Assembly: GCA_963921825.1 (NCBI GenBank)
Contig: OY997596.1
Location: 8,003,001-8,067,000, forward strand
Direction: 5' to 3'
Source: Erodium maritimum
Taxonomy: Eukaryota > Streptophyta > Magnoliopsida > Geraniales > Geraniaceae
Length of the DNA: 64,000 nt
Notes under the pieces: generated by a model
Seen by the model: only the letters and a program-made list of their open reading frames with translations
Databases searched by the model: none
Told to the model about the DNA's origin: nothing
Shown here: positions 1 to 11,166 of the stretch, in pieces
Layout: every line of letters begins with the position of its first letter
Numbering within the stretch: position 1 is the first letter of the stretch
Program-made: the position numbers and the translations under genes

Positions 1-1198
1 CGTTATGAGGTCCAAAAGTCTCCTCCTCCGTCAAGCTCGGGTCCAAGGTATTGGATTACACAAAACAATTCCTGAATCAATACCATTTCGGTTGCACTTT
101 TAACAAGAAAACAACTAAATCTAGGCCCGAAGTCAAAACATGGGCTGAAAGGGAAATGGGCCGAAACGAGGCCCAATCCGGATGGCCCACAGTCCCGGTA
201 CCCGACCTGGCCCGAACAGCACACCGGCCCAGAACCAAGCGCGGCCCGTGCGGCATACCGGCCCGGGACCATGCACGGTCTGTGCGGCGTTCCGTGCCGG
301 TCGGGGCAGAAGCCTTCTTCCTCCTTCCACTTCGTTTTCCACGAAAAACACCTCAAAACCTCCATTGATGAACTCCCAAACCTCCAAATCAGACCCACTA
401 ACCTCCAATACTTCAATACCCTCAATGGGTTCCATCAAAACTACTTAAAACCAAGCTAAATCAATCATCTTACTCATTTTCCTCTCCAAAAATCATCATC
501 CACCATCAAAGCTTCAACACACCCAACCAAGTTCATCATTTCTCCTCAAAACCCATGAACTAAAATCAACAAAACGAAAAAGGGTTGGGGATTTACCTTC
601 AGAATGGAGAATAGGTGAAGAAACAAGTGAAAATGGGAGGATTTGGGTAGGAAATGGGTTCAAGACACCCTTTTTCCTCCTTTCTTCTTCTTCAAGTTTC
701 CAAAACTCCCTTTCTTCTTCCTCTCTCTCTCAAATTCATCCACAAGCACAAATGAGCTGAATTGGTCTTGTTTTTTGTGCCTTAAACCTACTTTTGAAAT
801 CCCCAAAGCGCCCCATTACCCTTATCTCTTCAAGGCCACACAAATAAGGGACATACGAGTCTTTTTAACCTTCTTTCTTCCCCTCCAAGCTTCTAAGGAC
901 AAGTGTCCAAGTGGAGACCACCTCTACTCAAATTAAATCCAGCACTTCTAATTTAATCGATTTTGTCCTTAATTCGGCGTAGTTTGATCCGAGTTTGACT
1001 TACAATTGATTTTTTCTCAATTACAGTCATTTGAAAGGAAACGGCCCAATTAAGCTAACTGTAACGACGACTAAGCTTTTTGGTCCCCGGAAAGGTCCCG
1101 AATGACTCCCGGAGTCATCGATTGACTTTTCCGGCAAAAAGTCAACTTTCGCCAGAATTCGCCTGTTCGACCGGGATCGACCGGAGGCGGTTCTTAAA
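1..1198 (-). mobile_element. Partial Ty3/Gypsy LTR (left end outside window)
   Basis: Read on the minus strand the element begins at 1198 as TTTAAGAACCGCCTCCGG, a decayed form of the TGTAAGAACC start shared by the LTRs at 4884-7600, 39998-42270 and 54907-58288. Further blocks match the 4884-7600 LTR in order: the AAGCTTTTTGG segment near 1073, the GACTTTTCCGGC segment near 1124, and a GC-rich CCGTGC/GCACGG block near 190-300 that corresponds to 6480-6720. The other end lies beyond base 1, so no target duplication can be checked and it is unknown whether this is a solo LTR. It abuts LINE coding sequence at 1199, which suggests insertion into that LINE. Open frames inside it are chance frames of a GC-rich LTR. 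Confidence 0.75.
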
Positions 1199-1999
1199 AT
1201 CTTGTTTTGAAATGATATTTGGTGGGGAGATTTACCTTTCAAAGAACTATTCCCCATGATGTATCTTCTAGCAAACTCAAAAGGGAAGACAATATGCAAT
1301 TTGAAGGATGATGATAATTGGGATCTAATGATGAGAAGATCTCCAATTGGCTGGGAAATTCATAAATGGATGGTACTTTGTACTATATTAACACAAGTCA
1401 ATGTGAGGGATAATGTAGAAGATTTTCTTATATGGGATGGAGATCATGGAGGCTTCACTGCCAGCAAACTATATTCCTTACTTGCAGTACAAGGCAACTC
1501 CAAACAAGGATGGGCAACACATTTATGGGCTCCAGGAACTCCTCCAAAGATAACTGCCTTCTGTTCGCTGGCTTGTCTGGAAGCAATACCCTCAAAATGC
1601 TTCCTAGAATCAAGAGGTATGCCACTTACATTTCAGGAACTGATATGTCCTATTTGTAATTGGGATTTTGAAGATGGGTCTCATCTCTTTCTACACTATC
1701 AAAAGGCATGGGAGATTTGGGGGATGATTTTATCTTGATGGCAGATCTCAATGGTCATACCAATCAATATCAAAAGCATATTCTACTCTTGGCATACCCT
1801 AGTACCATCCAAACACAGGAAAATATGGGGAATTATTCTTAAAACCTCTCTATGGTGCCTTTGGCTTGCCAGAAACAACTTTATCTTTCAAGGAAAAGAA
1901 GTCAATCTAGTGGCAATTTTTACCTCTATTCTAAACAAGGTTTATTCTGGGGAATGGTCACAATTCAAAAAAGGTTATTACTTCAATTTCATCTCTTGA
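1199..1999 (+). pseudogene. LINE ORF2 C-terminal fragment (zf-RVT region)
   Basis: One frame runs from 1199 to 1999 with a single TGA at 1736-1738. It encodes the end of an L1-type ORF2: a GGEIYLSKNY stretch equivalent to the region after the reverse transcriptase, then the zinc-finger zf-RVT segment (APGTPPKITAF, LEAIPSKCFLESRGMP, CPICNWDFEDGSHLFLHY), then LWCLWLARNNFIFQGKE. The order and spacing match the end of the larger ORF2 at 13202-16861 (KPSIPPKISAFVWLACWGAI, CPFCTGLFEDIQHLF, LARNKMVFQG). The endonuclease and reverse transcriptase parts are missing, cut off by the LTR ending at 1198. It is not a working gene. Confidence 0.85.
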
Positions 2000-2912
2000 A
2001 AGGACGATCCCAGGTCTTGTTTCTGATTCATCATAATTCTGAACCTTGGATTTGTACTGACTGTTGTTTTTTGTGTTTTATTGCTTTGCAAGTAATTGTG
2101 TTGTAGCTCCTGTTCTTGGGTGCTCATCGGTTTAGGGCTTGGAAGGGGTTTGGTTTTGAGTGCTGGTGAGGCTTGTGAGGTCTTGGGAGGTTCTTCTGGT
2201 CCTTCTCTTTGGACCTTCTCTTGGGGAGTGTGGGTTTTCTTCTTCTTCTCCTTCTGTGTGAGGGTAGATCATTTTTAGGTTTGAGTGGCTCCTTCCCTTT
2301 TTGACTCCTTGTCCTCTTGGGTTGGAGTTCTTTCTTCTGTTGTTTATCTATTTTATAGCTTCTCTTGGATGCATTTTATCTTAATGTTTGCTCTCTGAAG
2401 CCTCTTTTAAAGCATCCACATACCTTTTTGGAATCCATTACATATCAGATTCTGATTGGAGGGGGCTTCTTATCAACAAGGAATGATCTTCATTCCATCT
2501 TGGTCATCTTGGCTGAATTCACACAAGCTACAAGCTCAGTCATTCTTCTTGATCTGTTTCTCTGCTCCATTGACCCAGCATTTACATATTTCAACATCAT
2601 CTGTTGTAGAATCATAACTACCTCAAGTTCATCAGTCACTCCTCATCTCCTGCTGATCTTTGTTGATTGTTCTCATAGAATTCATCCACTCTACAGAGAT
2701 CATCCTCAGTTCATTATCACTACTAGATGATTCACCTTACTTAGTTACTTGTCTAGTGTTCAGATTTCATTTGTATCCTACATGTTTTTTGTGGATCATT
2801 CTTGTTAGATCCTGGTTCAACTTCTGTACTTGAAACTTGATGCTCTCTTTCCCCTTTTTCAATCTCTGAAAAAGGAGGTTAATATAATTTCTTGCCTCAT
2901 TAAAATAAATAG
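1199..2912 (+). mobile_element. LINE fragment: ORF2 end plus 3' UTR
   Basis: After the ORF2 remnant comes about 900 bases of T-rich sequence without a credible gene. It ends near 2912 with a segment (TCAATCTCTGAAAAAGG to CTTGCCTCATTAAAAT) that closely parallels the 3' end of the full LINE at 17558-17607 (TTCATTCTCTGAAAC to CATTTGCCTCTTC). I take this as the same LINE family's 3' terminus. The open frame at 2365-2730 lies inside this 3' UTR, resembles nothing I know, and is left out. Confidence 0.65.
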
Positions 2913-3429
2913 TTTGTTCAGGGGACGGAGGGGGAAAAGTTCTAAAAATGATCTAGTGTTTGTAAAGCATTACCATACAAAATCTCGATCCTGTAGCAAA
3001 TCTAGGGAGGCAAGACAAAGAGCTTAGGGTTTGATCAAACAAGAGGGACTGAAGGCTTTGATGTCAGGTGAACAGTCCAGCAACAAGGTCGGCCAGATCG
3101 ACTATAAGAGTGATGGTCATCTGGATTATGAGGACACTTGTGACGAGGAGGATTTCTCACTGCCATGTACTTTAGATCCTTCTTAATGGCGGAGTTTTTG
3201 GGTCGGCCTCAAGGTTGTGTTTTTTTCTTGTTTTCTTTGGTTGTCTTGTTTTTAGGTTGTTCTGAGTTAGTTTTAGCTCTTGCTGATCGCCTTTCTTAGT
3301 TGGTGGCTTTGAGTTGTTTTTGTTAAAGCTATTTAGGACAATCCCTATTTTTTTTTGGTTGCATCTCCTCACTTTGGGTTTTGTATTGAAAACCCAAGTT
3401 ATTTAATAAAATCATCACTTATAAAAAAA
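2913..3429 (+). pseudogene. LINE ORF1-type C-terminal fragment with 3' tail
   Basis: A frame containing HTKSRSCSKSREARQRA continues past one TAG near 3025 into LIKQEGLKALMSGEQ and an acidic end (DEEDFSLPCTLDPS), stopping near 3186. A T-rich 3' UTR follows, then the tail TTAATAAAATCATCACTTAT and an A run at 3422-3428. The basic-then-acidic C-terminus and the tail resemble the ORF1-only elements at 8541-10325 and 31340-33419. No clear target duplication was found. Assignment as the 5'-truncated end of such an element is an inference. Confidence 0.5.
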
Positions 3430-4878
3430 TACAATTAAATACCTATATTAAATAGACAATCAATCTCAATATAGATGATGATAAATATATAATATCTTCC
3501 GACTATTTTATTTTTTTGACAGATAAATGAGTGGTATTATATATTGAAAAAGATGAAAAGTAAATATACCAAACACCTCAAAAATAAAAGTAATGGAAAG
3601 TAAAAGCTGATAAAAGTGAAGTGCGATAAAAGTAAATATGACTCGTTGACCGAACCGCTTCGCTGGTACGATCAGAAAGGGGTACTGCGGTAATTTGACT
3701 TGGAAGCTAGGGTTGAGCAGACTCATTTCCGGATTGGTAATACAGTGGGCTGAATACTCCTCCAAGATGTCAACTTGCATCGTCCTCCCTGAAATGATAA
3801 AAGTAGGACTCCTTAACGCGGAATTGTTGGCCCCAAAAAAGGTAGAGAGGTATTGGGCCAGGTCTTGGTGGAACCTCTGCCACCTTACGTCCAGTGGGGC
3901 GGTGATGCCGACCAACCCCTATTGGACCACGAGGTCTTCATTGATTGAGGCGAGGGTGCTTGTCGCCCCTCGCCGGAAAGTCTGATACCTCCTCGGACTT
4001 CGTAACACTATTTGCTTCCGTGATTGGACCATCGTTCATCGAGTCCCCTTCTCCTCTCGGAGAGGATCCCCCGACCTTGTTCCTTCCTGAACCGAGCTCG
4101 CCAAGGGTTTCGAGAAGAAGTCTCGATCATTTGAATCAACATCAGCCGCCGTGTCGCTATCCTCCTTGGCCAAATCCAACCGCCATCCAAGATGGTCATT
4201 GACTAATTGCCGCACTGGAGACTAAATTACACGGTGGACACAAAAACCTACCTGCCCGTATTAATCGTTCACTGGGTAGAGGTTACACAGAGCGGTGGAC
4301 CTTGATCCGACCAACTCCAACATCGATCGGTCTAGACGACCAGATCGCAGATCATCGATACTAAAAATCCATAAAAATGGAGGTTAACATGATAATACCT
4401 TCCTTAAACCAATGCAGGAGACTTCGTGCGAGGAGGCACGCCCTAGCAGCCCCGTCTACAGATACCCAACAAAAACCTCCGCCCAAAGCAAGTCTATTGT
4501 GGACAAACCTCTACGAGGCCTTCTTTCGCTCTCCTCCACCGCCCCTACCGTCCTCCATCTGTAAAGCCAAGCTTGTACTCTAACTATGTCTGTATCTCTT
4601 CACCTAGTTCCTGGCCCCGTATCAGAATCGATACTAAGAGAGGCAAGGACATGACCCATTAATCAAGCCCCACAAACAATGCCATAGCCATGGTTGTGAT
4701 CATACTGAAAACAGAACAAATCATCGGTGACACAAAATCTAGCCGCCGTTGTTCTCTAAAAGTATAATTATATTCTCGTTCTGGCTATTTTTTTATGATT
4801 TATCGTATTCTTTAGTTAAAATTAGATATCGATTACACAATACACTTATTTCTTAAGATATGGATGACCATTAAAATT
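3430..4878. other. Unassigned stretch between retroelements
   Basis: AT-rich at both ends, with a GC-richer middle (3650-4340). The middle has overlapping open frames on both strands (for example minus 3508-3915 and plus 3945-4202) that I cannot match to a family. The GC-rich part resembles decayed retroelement coding sequence, but no domain is legible. No tRNA, rRNA or promoter was seen. Confidence 0.4.
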
Positions 4879-4883
4879 CCAGA

Positions 4884-7600
4884 TGTCACGCCCCAAATCC
4901 GGTTAACGCCCGGACCCAAGGCATGACGAGTAATAGAAGACAATAAATTAATAACTCCACATTTAGTTCCTGAAAATCTCGAATAAGAAATCCCAATCCA
5001 CAAATCTAGTTTAAACACGAATAACCCTCCGGGGGTGTAATAATAAATCTTCACAAAATCTGGTTCAACAGAAATAAAGATAAACTCGAAGTCTCTATGG
5101 ACACCCACACCGAGAAGCTCCCGAGCCTCTACTCCTCTATCAGGCCTGTAAACACAACAATAAACTCATAGGGTGAGCTTGCGCTCAGTAGGGAAAACAC
5201 AAACAAGGTGGACCTTCAACTCAACAAGATCAACAACAAAGTCAACAAAATACATCGTAACAAACACAGATAATAGATCAACCAGCCAATGTCGTGGCAC
5301 ATGAAGTCACCACCCTCCGATCCACCTGATGTGTCCTCTCGGATTTTCCCTCAAATCTAGAGGAGACGCATAACATTGAGGCGACCGGAAACAACCCGTC
5401 GGGGCGCTTATCATCGAGATTCTCAGAAACGTCTCCAAGGGATTTTATGTCCTCGGGAACCAAGGTATTACTCTCATAGGAAGCATACACTTGGACAATT
5501 CAATAATAAACAGATAATAATTGAATAACGCACTCAACCGAAACACGAAATAATCCAATCCCAACAACCACCAAGTCATTGTCACACATAGCTCACACAT
5601 CACCAATTCACCACAACACACAGCACACGAATCACGTAATCATAGCACACCAAACACACAATCCCAACTTACCGTTCACTTACCAGCTTCGAACCACCGG
5701 GGCATCGATCACCTGATTGCACCGCTCGGTAAAACCAGTCATACTCGATGCTCCAAACAACCATCCAAGTAAATCAAGTAATCATTCGAATACAATCAAC
5801 GAGCAAACACGAGTATAATCAACTAATCATAAAAACCTTCAAACGAGCATACACACATGCAATTCAACTAGTTCCATTAGACTCTTTAGCCTATTCACTA
5901 AGCAACCAACAAACAAGCATGTGATCCTAACACGCAGCTAATCCGAGGGCTTTGCCAAGGCTCCTCTACCAGACAATCAATTCCCAAGTATTGAAAGCGA
6001 GTTACACTAGTGATTGGCATCCTAATCGGTCACCACTAGACACTTCCGGTTATTAGTAATTTGAAAGACGATTATGCTAATTATTCGCATCCTATAGGCA
6101 TTTCTAGGACCTTTCCAATTTTATTAACCTAGCATGCATACTATGCATCGTAAACGAGAGGTTAAGGCTTTCCCTACCTCGAGGTCTTCCTCTCAACACT
6201 CTGACGACAAGCTCGGTGGTCACCTCTCCGTTTTTCACTCGGGTCCCGGCGTGATAAAAGCTCCTCTAACTCGTGTCCACGTTCTTCCTCCTTTCCTAGC
6301 TTGGTTCCAAGGTTTTGAACCACCAAAAGAACACAAGTTAGATTCCTCAACCAAGTGTTCTTCTCCTCAAAACACACAACAATGTTCAAAAATGTAGCAA
6401 GGGTTGAAGAGAAAAAATGGGAATCAAATTGGGGTAAAAGGAAGGGTTTTGGGCTCTGGGAATCTGATCCGGAATGCCAAACGGACCGTGTGGTTTGCCG
6501 TGCCGGAAAATGGCACGGACCCTGTCACAGGCCGGCCCGGAATCCAGAACGGAACACGACACAGACCGGCCCGGTGAGCAACACGGACCGTATCAGGTCC
6601 CGTGCCGGGTGCCGTGCCGGTACCAGGCCCGTTCCGTGCCGGGTGCCGTGCCGGTACCAGGCACGTTCCGTGCGGCCTACCGTGCCGGTACCTGGCCCGG
6701 TCCTGGTCAGATTCCGTATCAGACCTGACCAGCTCCTTCCCCTTTCTTCCCCAACTCAAATTTCACGAAAAACCCAACACAAACTCCATTTCTAAACTCT
6801 CCTAGCTCCAAAATAATCCACCAAAGATACCCAGCAACTACACCCTCAATGGGTTCATCAAACTTCAACCAAAACTCAATCCAACAACCTACTTCACTAC
6901 TTCTTCTCCAAGTAATCAATCAAAAAGCAAGTTCTTCAACTTTCAAGCCAAAACCCACAAAACCCATAGATTGGAAGTGGAAGAAATGGAGAGTTGAGAG
7001 TCTCCTTACCTCTAGATAGTTGAGATGGAGAAGATGGAGTGAAAATGAAGGCAAAAGGACCAAGAACAAGCTTCAAAATCCAAGCTTTCTTCTCTATCTT
7101 CTTCCTCAAGAAAGTGAGCTCCTCCTCTCCTCTCTCTTGTGATTTTCGGCTGAAACAACAACAAATGGGCTGAATTGTTGCTCTCTTTCCTTTAAATGAC
7201 CTAAAATGTCAATTTACTCAAAAGCCCTTAAGGTCTTATCCCTTTAAAGGTAACTTAGGAGGGTATGAGGGTCATTTGGAGCCCCAAATATCATCCTCCA
7301 AGCCAAGCATGACAAGTGTCATGTGAGGTCACTCCTATTTAATAATTTTCCAACTTTCCAAGATTTATCGATAAATAACCGATATTAAGCCCGAGTTTGA
7401 CCGATAGTAGAGTTTAACAAAATTACAGTCAAACTGAAGGAAACGACCCAACTAAGCTAACCGTGCTAATGGCTAAGCTTTTTGGGCCCCGGAAAGGTCC
7501 CGACTAACTTTCCGAGTCATCGGTTGACTTTTCCGGCCGAAAGTCAAACTTAGCTAGGATTCACCGGTTCCACCGGGATCGACCGGGGGCGGGTCTTACA
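4884..7600 (-). mobile_element. Complete Ty3/Gypsy solo LTR, 2717 bp, TSD CCAGA
   Basis: On the minus strand it starts at 7600 with TGTAAGACCCGCCCCCGG and ends at 4884 with GGATTTGGGGCGTGACA. The five bases on each side are identical: CCAGA at 4879-4883 and again at 7601-7605. No internal gag-pol sequence or second LTR is present, so this is a solo LTR left by LTR-LTR recombination. The same start and end signatures occur at 54907-58288 and, in minus orientation, at 54047-60816, so one family accounts for all. A GC-rich stretch near 6480-6720 contains short direct repeats. Confidence 0.93.
6595..6690. repeat. Short GC-rich tandem repeat inside solo LTR
   Basis: A unit of about 41 bp containing GTGCCGGGTGCCGTGCCGGT, followed by ACCAGG and CGTTCC, is repeated twice with few differences, and a third partial copy follows. 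Related but shorter motifs occur at 240-300 in the partial LTR, so this is a variable spot of the LTR family. Confidence 0.6.
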
Positions 7601-7666
7601 CCAGATATGTTCTTAACATATGAGAGTATGAAATTCCAACGTTTTAATCTAACATCTGTAAGAAAT

Positions 7667-8226
7667 TTATTTGTTTTGGCCCTTGCTTGCTGCTGGGTGT
7701 GGTAGGTTGTCGTTCCTCAGTTTGATTGCCTCTCTTCTTCTTCTGGTTTCTCTGCTTATCTTTTCTGCAGAATTTGTTCTTCAGTTTCTTCAGGCTACAC
7801 TCAGAAGCTTGATGGAGCATTTTCATTTCACTATCTATTCGAAAGTTGTTGGAATGGCAACCCTTTTGGTAGAAAAGCTCATTCATCTTCTCGATAGGTT
7901 TAGTCCTAATTTGGACAGAACCATTTTGCTTTGGTTTGGTGGTAGAGAAGCCGACTCTTTGTCACTTACTTGGGATGCAAGTCATCTCTTCTTCAGTATC
8001 GTTGGGAGACTTGGGACGCAAGAAAGCACTTTTCTCCCTCATCGTTTGGTTTTTCTGGGGTGTTTTTTGTCTGATAGCTAGAACTACTTGTTCTCTCTAG
8101 TTCCCCTTTTGTTTAGTGCTCCTATTTGTCAACATGTGATTGACAGGGGTTGTATGTATTTACTTTGTTCTCTTTTAACTCAAAAAAGAGCTATAAAATT
8201 TCATTTGCATTGCTGATAAAAAAAAT
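7667..8226 (+). mobile_element. 5'-truncated LINE 3'-UTR fragment
   Basis: T-rich sequence ends with GCTATAAAATTTCATTTGC, then CATTGCTGAT and an A run at 8219-8225. This is the same tail layout as the full LINE (AATAAAATTCATTTGC before its A run near 17600). The flanks ATCTGTAAGAAAT (7654-7666) and ATCTGTTGGAAAT (8227-8239) agree at 11 of 13 bases and could be a decayed target duplication. The open frame at 7671-8081 is a chance frame of the 3' UTR. Confidence 0.55.
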
Positions 8227-8540
8227 ATCTGTTGGAAATATAATTACAATCGAGCCTTCAATTATCAACTTGAGTCCTTAGTTGACTTAGTTCTCTAATA
8301 TGGTATTCGAGCTTGATTCCTCATGGACTCGGGTTCAAACCACACTTTTTACGAAAAATGCCAATTTTTCCCAATTCCTCAAATTTTCCCTAAACAGACC
8401 AACCGTTATATCTCTTCTCAATGAGCTCATCTTCTCTTCTAAATACTCCACCTCCAAACACGTAAATAAGCTTTTCCGTAAAGACGCAAGTTAAAATGTA
8501 ACTATAATTGAACTTCAACTATCAACTTCAGCTTTTAGTT

Positions 8541-10325
8541 ACAGTAAACGACTCCTCTCTCTTCTCTTTCCACGCATCGACTTCACCGGAGATCCAAATC
8601 TGTTAATGGGTTATTGGCGGAGGTGACCGTGGCTTTGGGATCCGTCATGATGGCGTTGAATCACGTGTTAACAATTTCGGAAGGTTTTGCTGCTTCCAGG
8701 ACATCAAAATCAAAGCGTAAGATCCGAAAGGGGGTGAAAGAGGATATGAAGCGTGAAGCCGAGACAGTTCCCGTTTCGGATCGTGTCCCTGCTCTTCGTA
8801 TCAAACGGAAGAGGAGGCGAGCTTCGGTTCCGGCACCTTCCGGTTCTATTGTTGCAGCAGGTTCTCATGTTGCAGTACCCATAGTTGCAGGTTCTACTGC
8901 AGGAGGTTCACATGTTGCTGCACCCATTGTTGCAGCTGATATTGGTGCGGTAGGGCCTGTTACAATGTCGTTGAGGGGCTCAGATGTGCATCCGGTAGCA
9001 TCAAAGTTTGGCCGTCGGCATCGGACAGTGAAGACCGACAGGTTTGTTGAACAAGAAGACGAGGTTTTTGTGAATGGCTTGTCGTTCGAATCATCGGAAG
9101 ACTGGACTCGAAATGTGTTCAGTCCTTTTGGTACGATTGTATCCGTTAGCGTTCCTAACGACCGAGCCGAAGCAATCGTTATTTCGATTTTGTTCGTTTC
9201 GATTCAAAGGATGCATCAATGAAGACGATTGAGGTCTTGATCGGGTTTAAGATCGACGATTACATTTTTTTTGTAGCCACAACTTGGCATCGCTGGAACG
9301 ACCCTGATACTCGCTGGCCGGTTTTGAACCAGTTTTGTGCCTCTATTTTTGGGTTGCAGAAATAGAGTACTCGAGGTTTAGTTACACTTGTCTCAGAGAA
9401 GGACGATGTAGAGGATGAAGGGGGAGATCGGTCCGGCGACTCGTCGGAGCAGGTTGCCATCGCCGATGCTGAGACGGTTGCCGTCGTCGGTGCTGAGACG
9501 GTTTCTCCCATGGTTGCCGATGGTGAGATTCAAACGGATGATCTTGCCAGCAACCTTGTTGCGATTTGGTCTCCTGAAATCTCGTTGTTTGAATCATGCG
9601 ATGGCGGTGTGAACCTGGATAGGGATCGTGTTGAAGTTTGTAACGTCGGTGGTGCTGATCAAGTTGTTGGGCCTGAACAAGTTTCAGGCGGGTCTGGGTT
9701 AGCAGTGTTGGGATTTGGTGGGCTTGTTGCTCAAGCCTATCCTACGAATCAGATACTAGCGGCTGGAGGCCCACCTCCTCAGCAGGTGGTGAATTCGTTT
9801 GTTTCTCCTGTTTCGATTGAACCTGTTGTTGTTGGAGCGGGTCAGCCATTACAACAGGTGGCATCTCCGTGGAAGGATGCCCTCGTCACATCGAAGCGGG
9901 TGAGCCGCCCCCTAAGCATTTATCGAAGTTTTATACTTTGACGTGTAAATCAAAGATTTCGGATAGGGAAACGTATATCCGTCCCGTCGACATTGGAAAA
10001 CAGATTGATCAAGGCCGTAATGGAAATACTCAAGTTGCAGCTTTGCCGCAGGTAACCGACGCATGGACTACAATTCGTGAGTTGGCTGCCAAGAAGAAGA
10101 ACACGACGACTAGTCGTTGACTTCGGGAGGCGAGGCTTTGCGGGTTTTTTTTTTTTTGGTCTTGCTTCTTGTTTTCTTTTTGAAAAGGCTAGACCTTTTG
10201 GTTTCACTTGGTGGAGCCCCTCTGTTATTGTTGGTTTTCACCTTGTTTCTTCTTGAATCAGGGCATTCTGTTTTCTTTTCGGAAATCGGTCTTATTAATA
10301 AATATTCGAGCTTATAAAAAAAACA
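8541..10325 (+). mobile_element. ORF1-only LINE-like retroelement A, 13 bp TSD
   Basis: The element is bounded by identical 13-base flanks TCAGCTTTTAGTT at 8528-8540 and 10326-10338 and ends with TTATTAATAAATATTCGAGC and a short A run. That is the signature of target-primed reverse transcription. At 1.8 kb it is complete at both ends yet has no endonuclease or reverse transcriptase. Its only coding content is a decayed ORF1 with an RRM. It sits inside the right LTR of the TRIM-like element. It shares its N-terminal protein motif with element C (31340-33419) and its C-terminal motif and tail with element B (43653-44730). Confidence 0.85.
8605..10120 (+). pseudogene. Decayed RRM-type ORF1 of retroelement A
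   Basis: The frame opens with LLAEVTVALGSVMMALNHVL, closely matching LLVEVLVALGAVVTALNHVL of the intact ORF1 at 31780-33225, then a Lys/Arg-rich region and an RRM beginning DEVFVNGLSFESSEDWTRNV (near 9058). A frameshift near 9175 breaks the RRM; its second half continues in another frame (KTIEVLIGFKIDDYIFFVA). Further on are low-complexity Val/Gly/Ala-rich sequence, the motif SPWKDALVTSKRV (near 9867) and a final DAWTTIRELAAKKKNTTTSR ending at 10120. No in-frame ATG precedes the conserved N-terminal motif. At least two frameshifts and several stops mean it cannot make the full protein. RRM-type ORF1s are known from the plant BNR class of L1 LINEs. Confidence 0.75.
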
Positions 10326-10358
10326 TCAGCTTTTAGTTGAGTTGATCCTCTAGTAACA

Positions 10359-11150
10359 TCATCGATTTCAAGGAAAGAAGCACATTAATTTCTCATTGGA
10401 CTTTGGTCCTAAATTATTCGTTTTGTAAAGTAACTTGCAACTTGAATTTCAACTTATAAAAAGTCGAAAAAAACTAGAAAGGTAGTACAAATAAAAGCTT
10501 GTATCCCACTCCATCAACAAGTTTAGTATTTTATTTAAAACTATTTTTTTATCATACGAAATAATTTTATTGGTAATAAAAAGGAAGGATCACGAGGATC
10601 GTACAGAACATGGAAATAAAAATACGAATAAATACAGTTTCGGTGACGGCCGAAATATTGATCCTAAGACAATATGTCCGGTATTACTAAGGAGAAAACT
10701 AAGGGGTGGGTCCCTATTCATATATCCATTAAACTATCACTGTCTCGACTTGATTTGGCTTGTTGTGTCGTAACAGTCATCCAATGAGTATGTTAGTGAA
10801 CGGAGGAGGCTGAGGAACAGAGGATGTTTGTTCCTTTGGGGTCGGGGTGTTTCTCCCCTACTGCACCACGTACTGCCACATGGTCCTCATGATGACCAGT
10901 GAGGCTAGTGATCGAGCCTTGTTGTCGCCTCACTCAGTCCATCATCCATGTCTAGACTAATCGGTTCATCAATCACCCTTGCTCGCCATAAGATCGGGGG
11001 GGGGGGGGGGAGGTTCTCTGTGGCGTGGCACCCTGTCATTTTCGAGGGGTCGCGTTATACGGAATCCCCTAGCCAATTCCAAACGCGCCGCATTGGGTCC
11101 CTATGTTGGACGGTGAAACTAGGATGCTTGAGTCTCCTATGAGGAGATGG
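10359..11150. other. Unassigned stretch, GC-rich in its right half
   Basis: 10359-10780 is AT-rich with nothing recognisable. 10780-11150 is GC-rich and contains a run of 15 G at 10996-11010. Its minus strand has short proline-rich and arginine-rich open stretches like the decayed ORF1 of zinc-knuckle LINE elements at 42340-45510, but no domain is legible. No RNA gene was seen. Confidence 0.4.
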
Positions 11151-11166
11151 CGCAGGTGGAGGGGGC

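Larger units (their letters stand above)
8230..10358 (+). mobile_element. TRIM-like miniature LTR retrotransposon, split by a nested element
   Basis: A 71-base left repeat at 8230-8300 starts TGTTGGAAATATAATTAC and ends TTCTCTAATA. It is followed at once by TGGTATTCGAGC, a near match to the usual initiator-methionine tRNA primer-binding site (TGGTATCAGAGC). A similar repeat starts at 8497 (TGTAACTATAATTGAAC), is interrupted at 8540, and resumes after the nested element, ending CTCTAGTAACA at 10358. Without the insertion the whole element is about 350 bases and has no coding capacity. The repeats have diverged and I found no target duplication, so the call is moderate. Confidence 0.5.

Noticed and set aside
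1..450. Overlapping open frames at the window start
   Set aside because: Same GC-rich LTR block as in 6480-6720; open frames on both strands without any domain.
2365..2730. 121-codon frame in the LINE 3' UTR
   Set aside because: No similarity to LINE proteins or known domains, T-rich composition, and position between ORF2 and the LINE tail.
6355..6795. 146-codon open frame in a GC-rich stretch
   Set aside because: It lies within the solo LTR 4884-7600, consists of CCGTGCCGG-type low-complexity sequence, and several frames on both strands are open at once.
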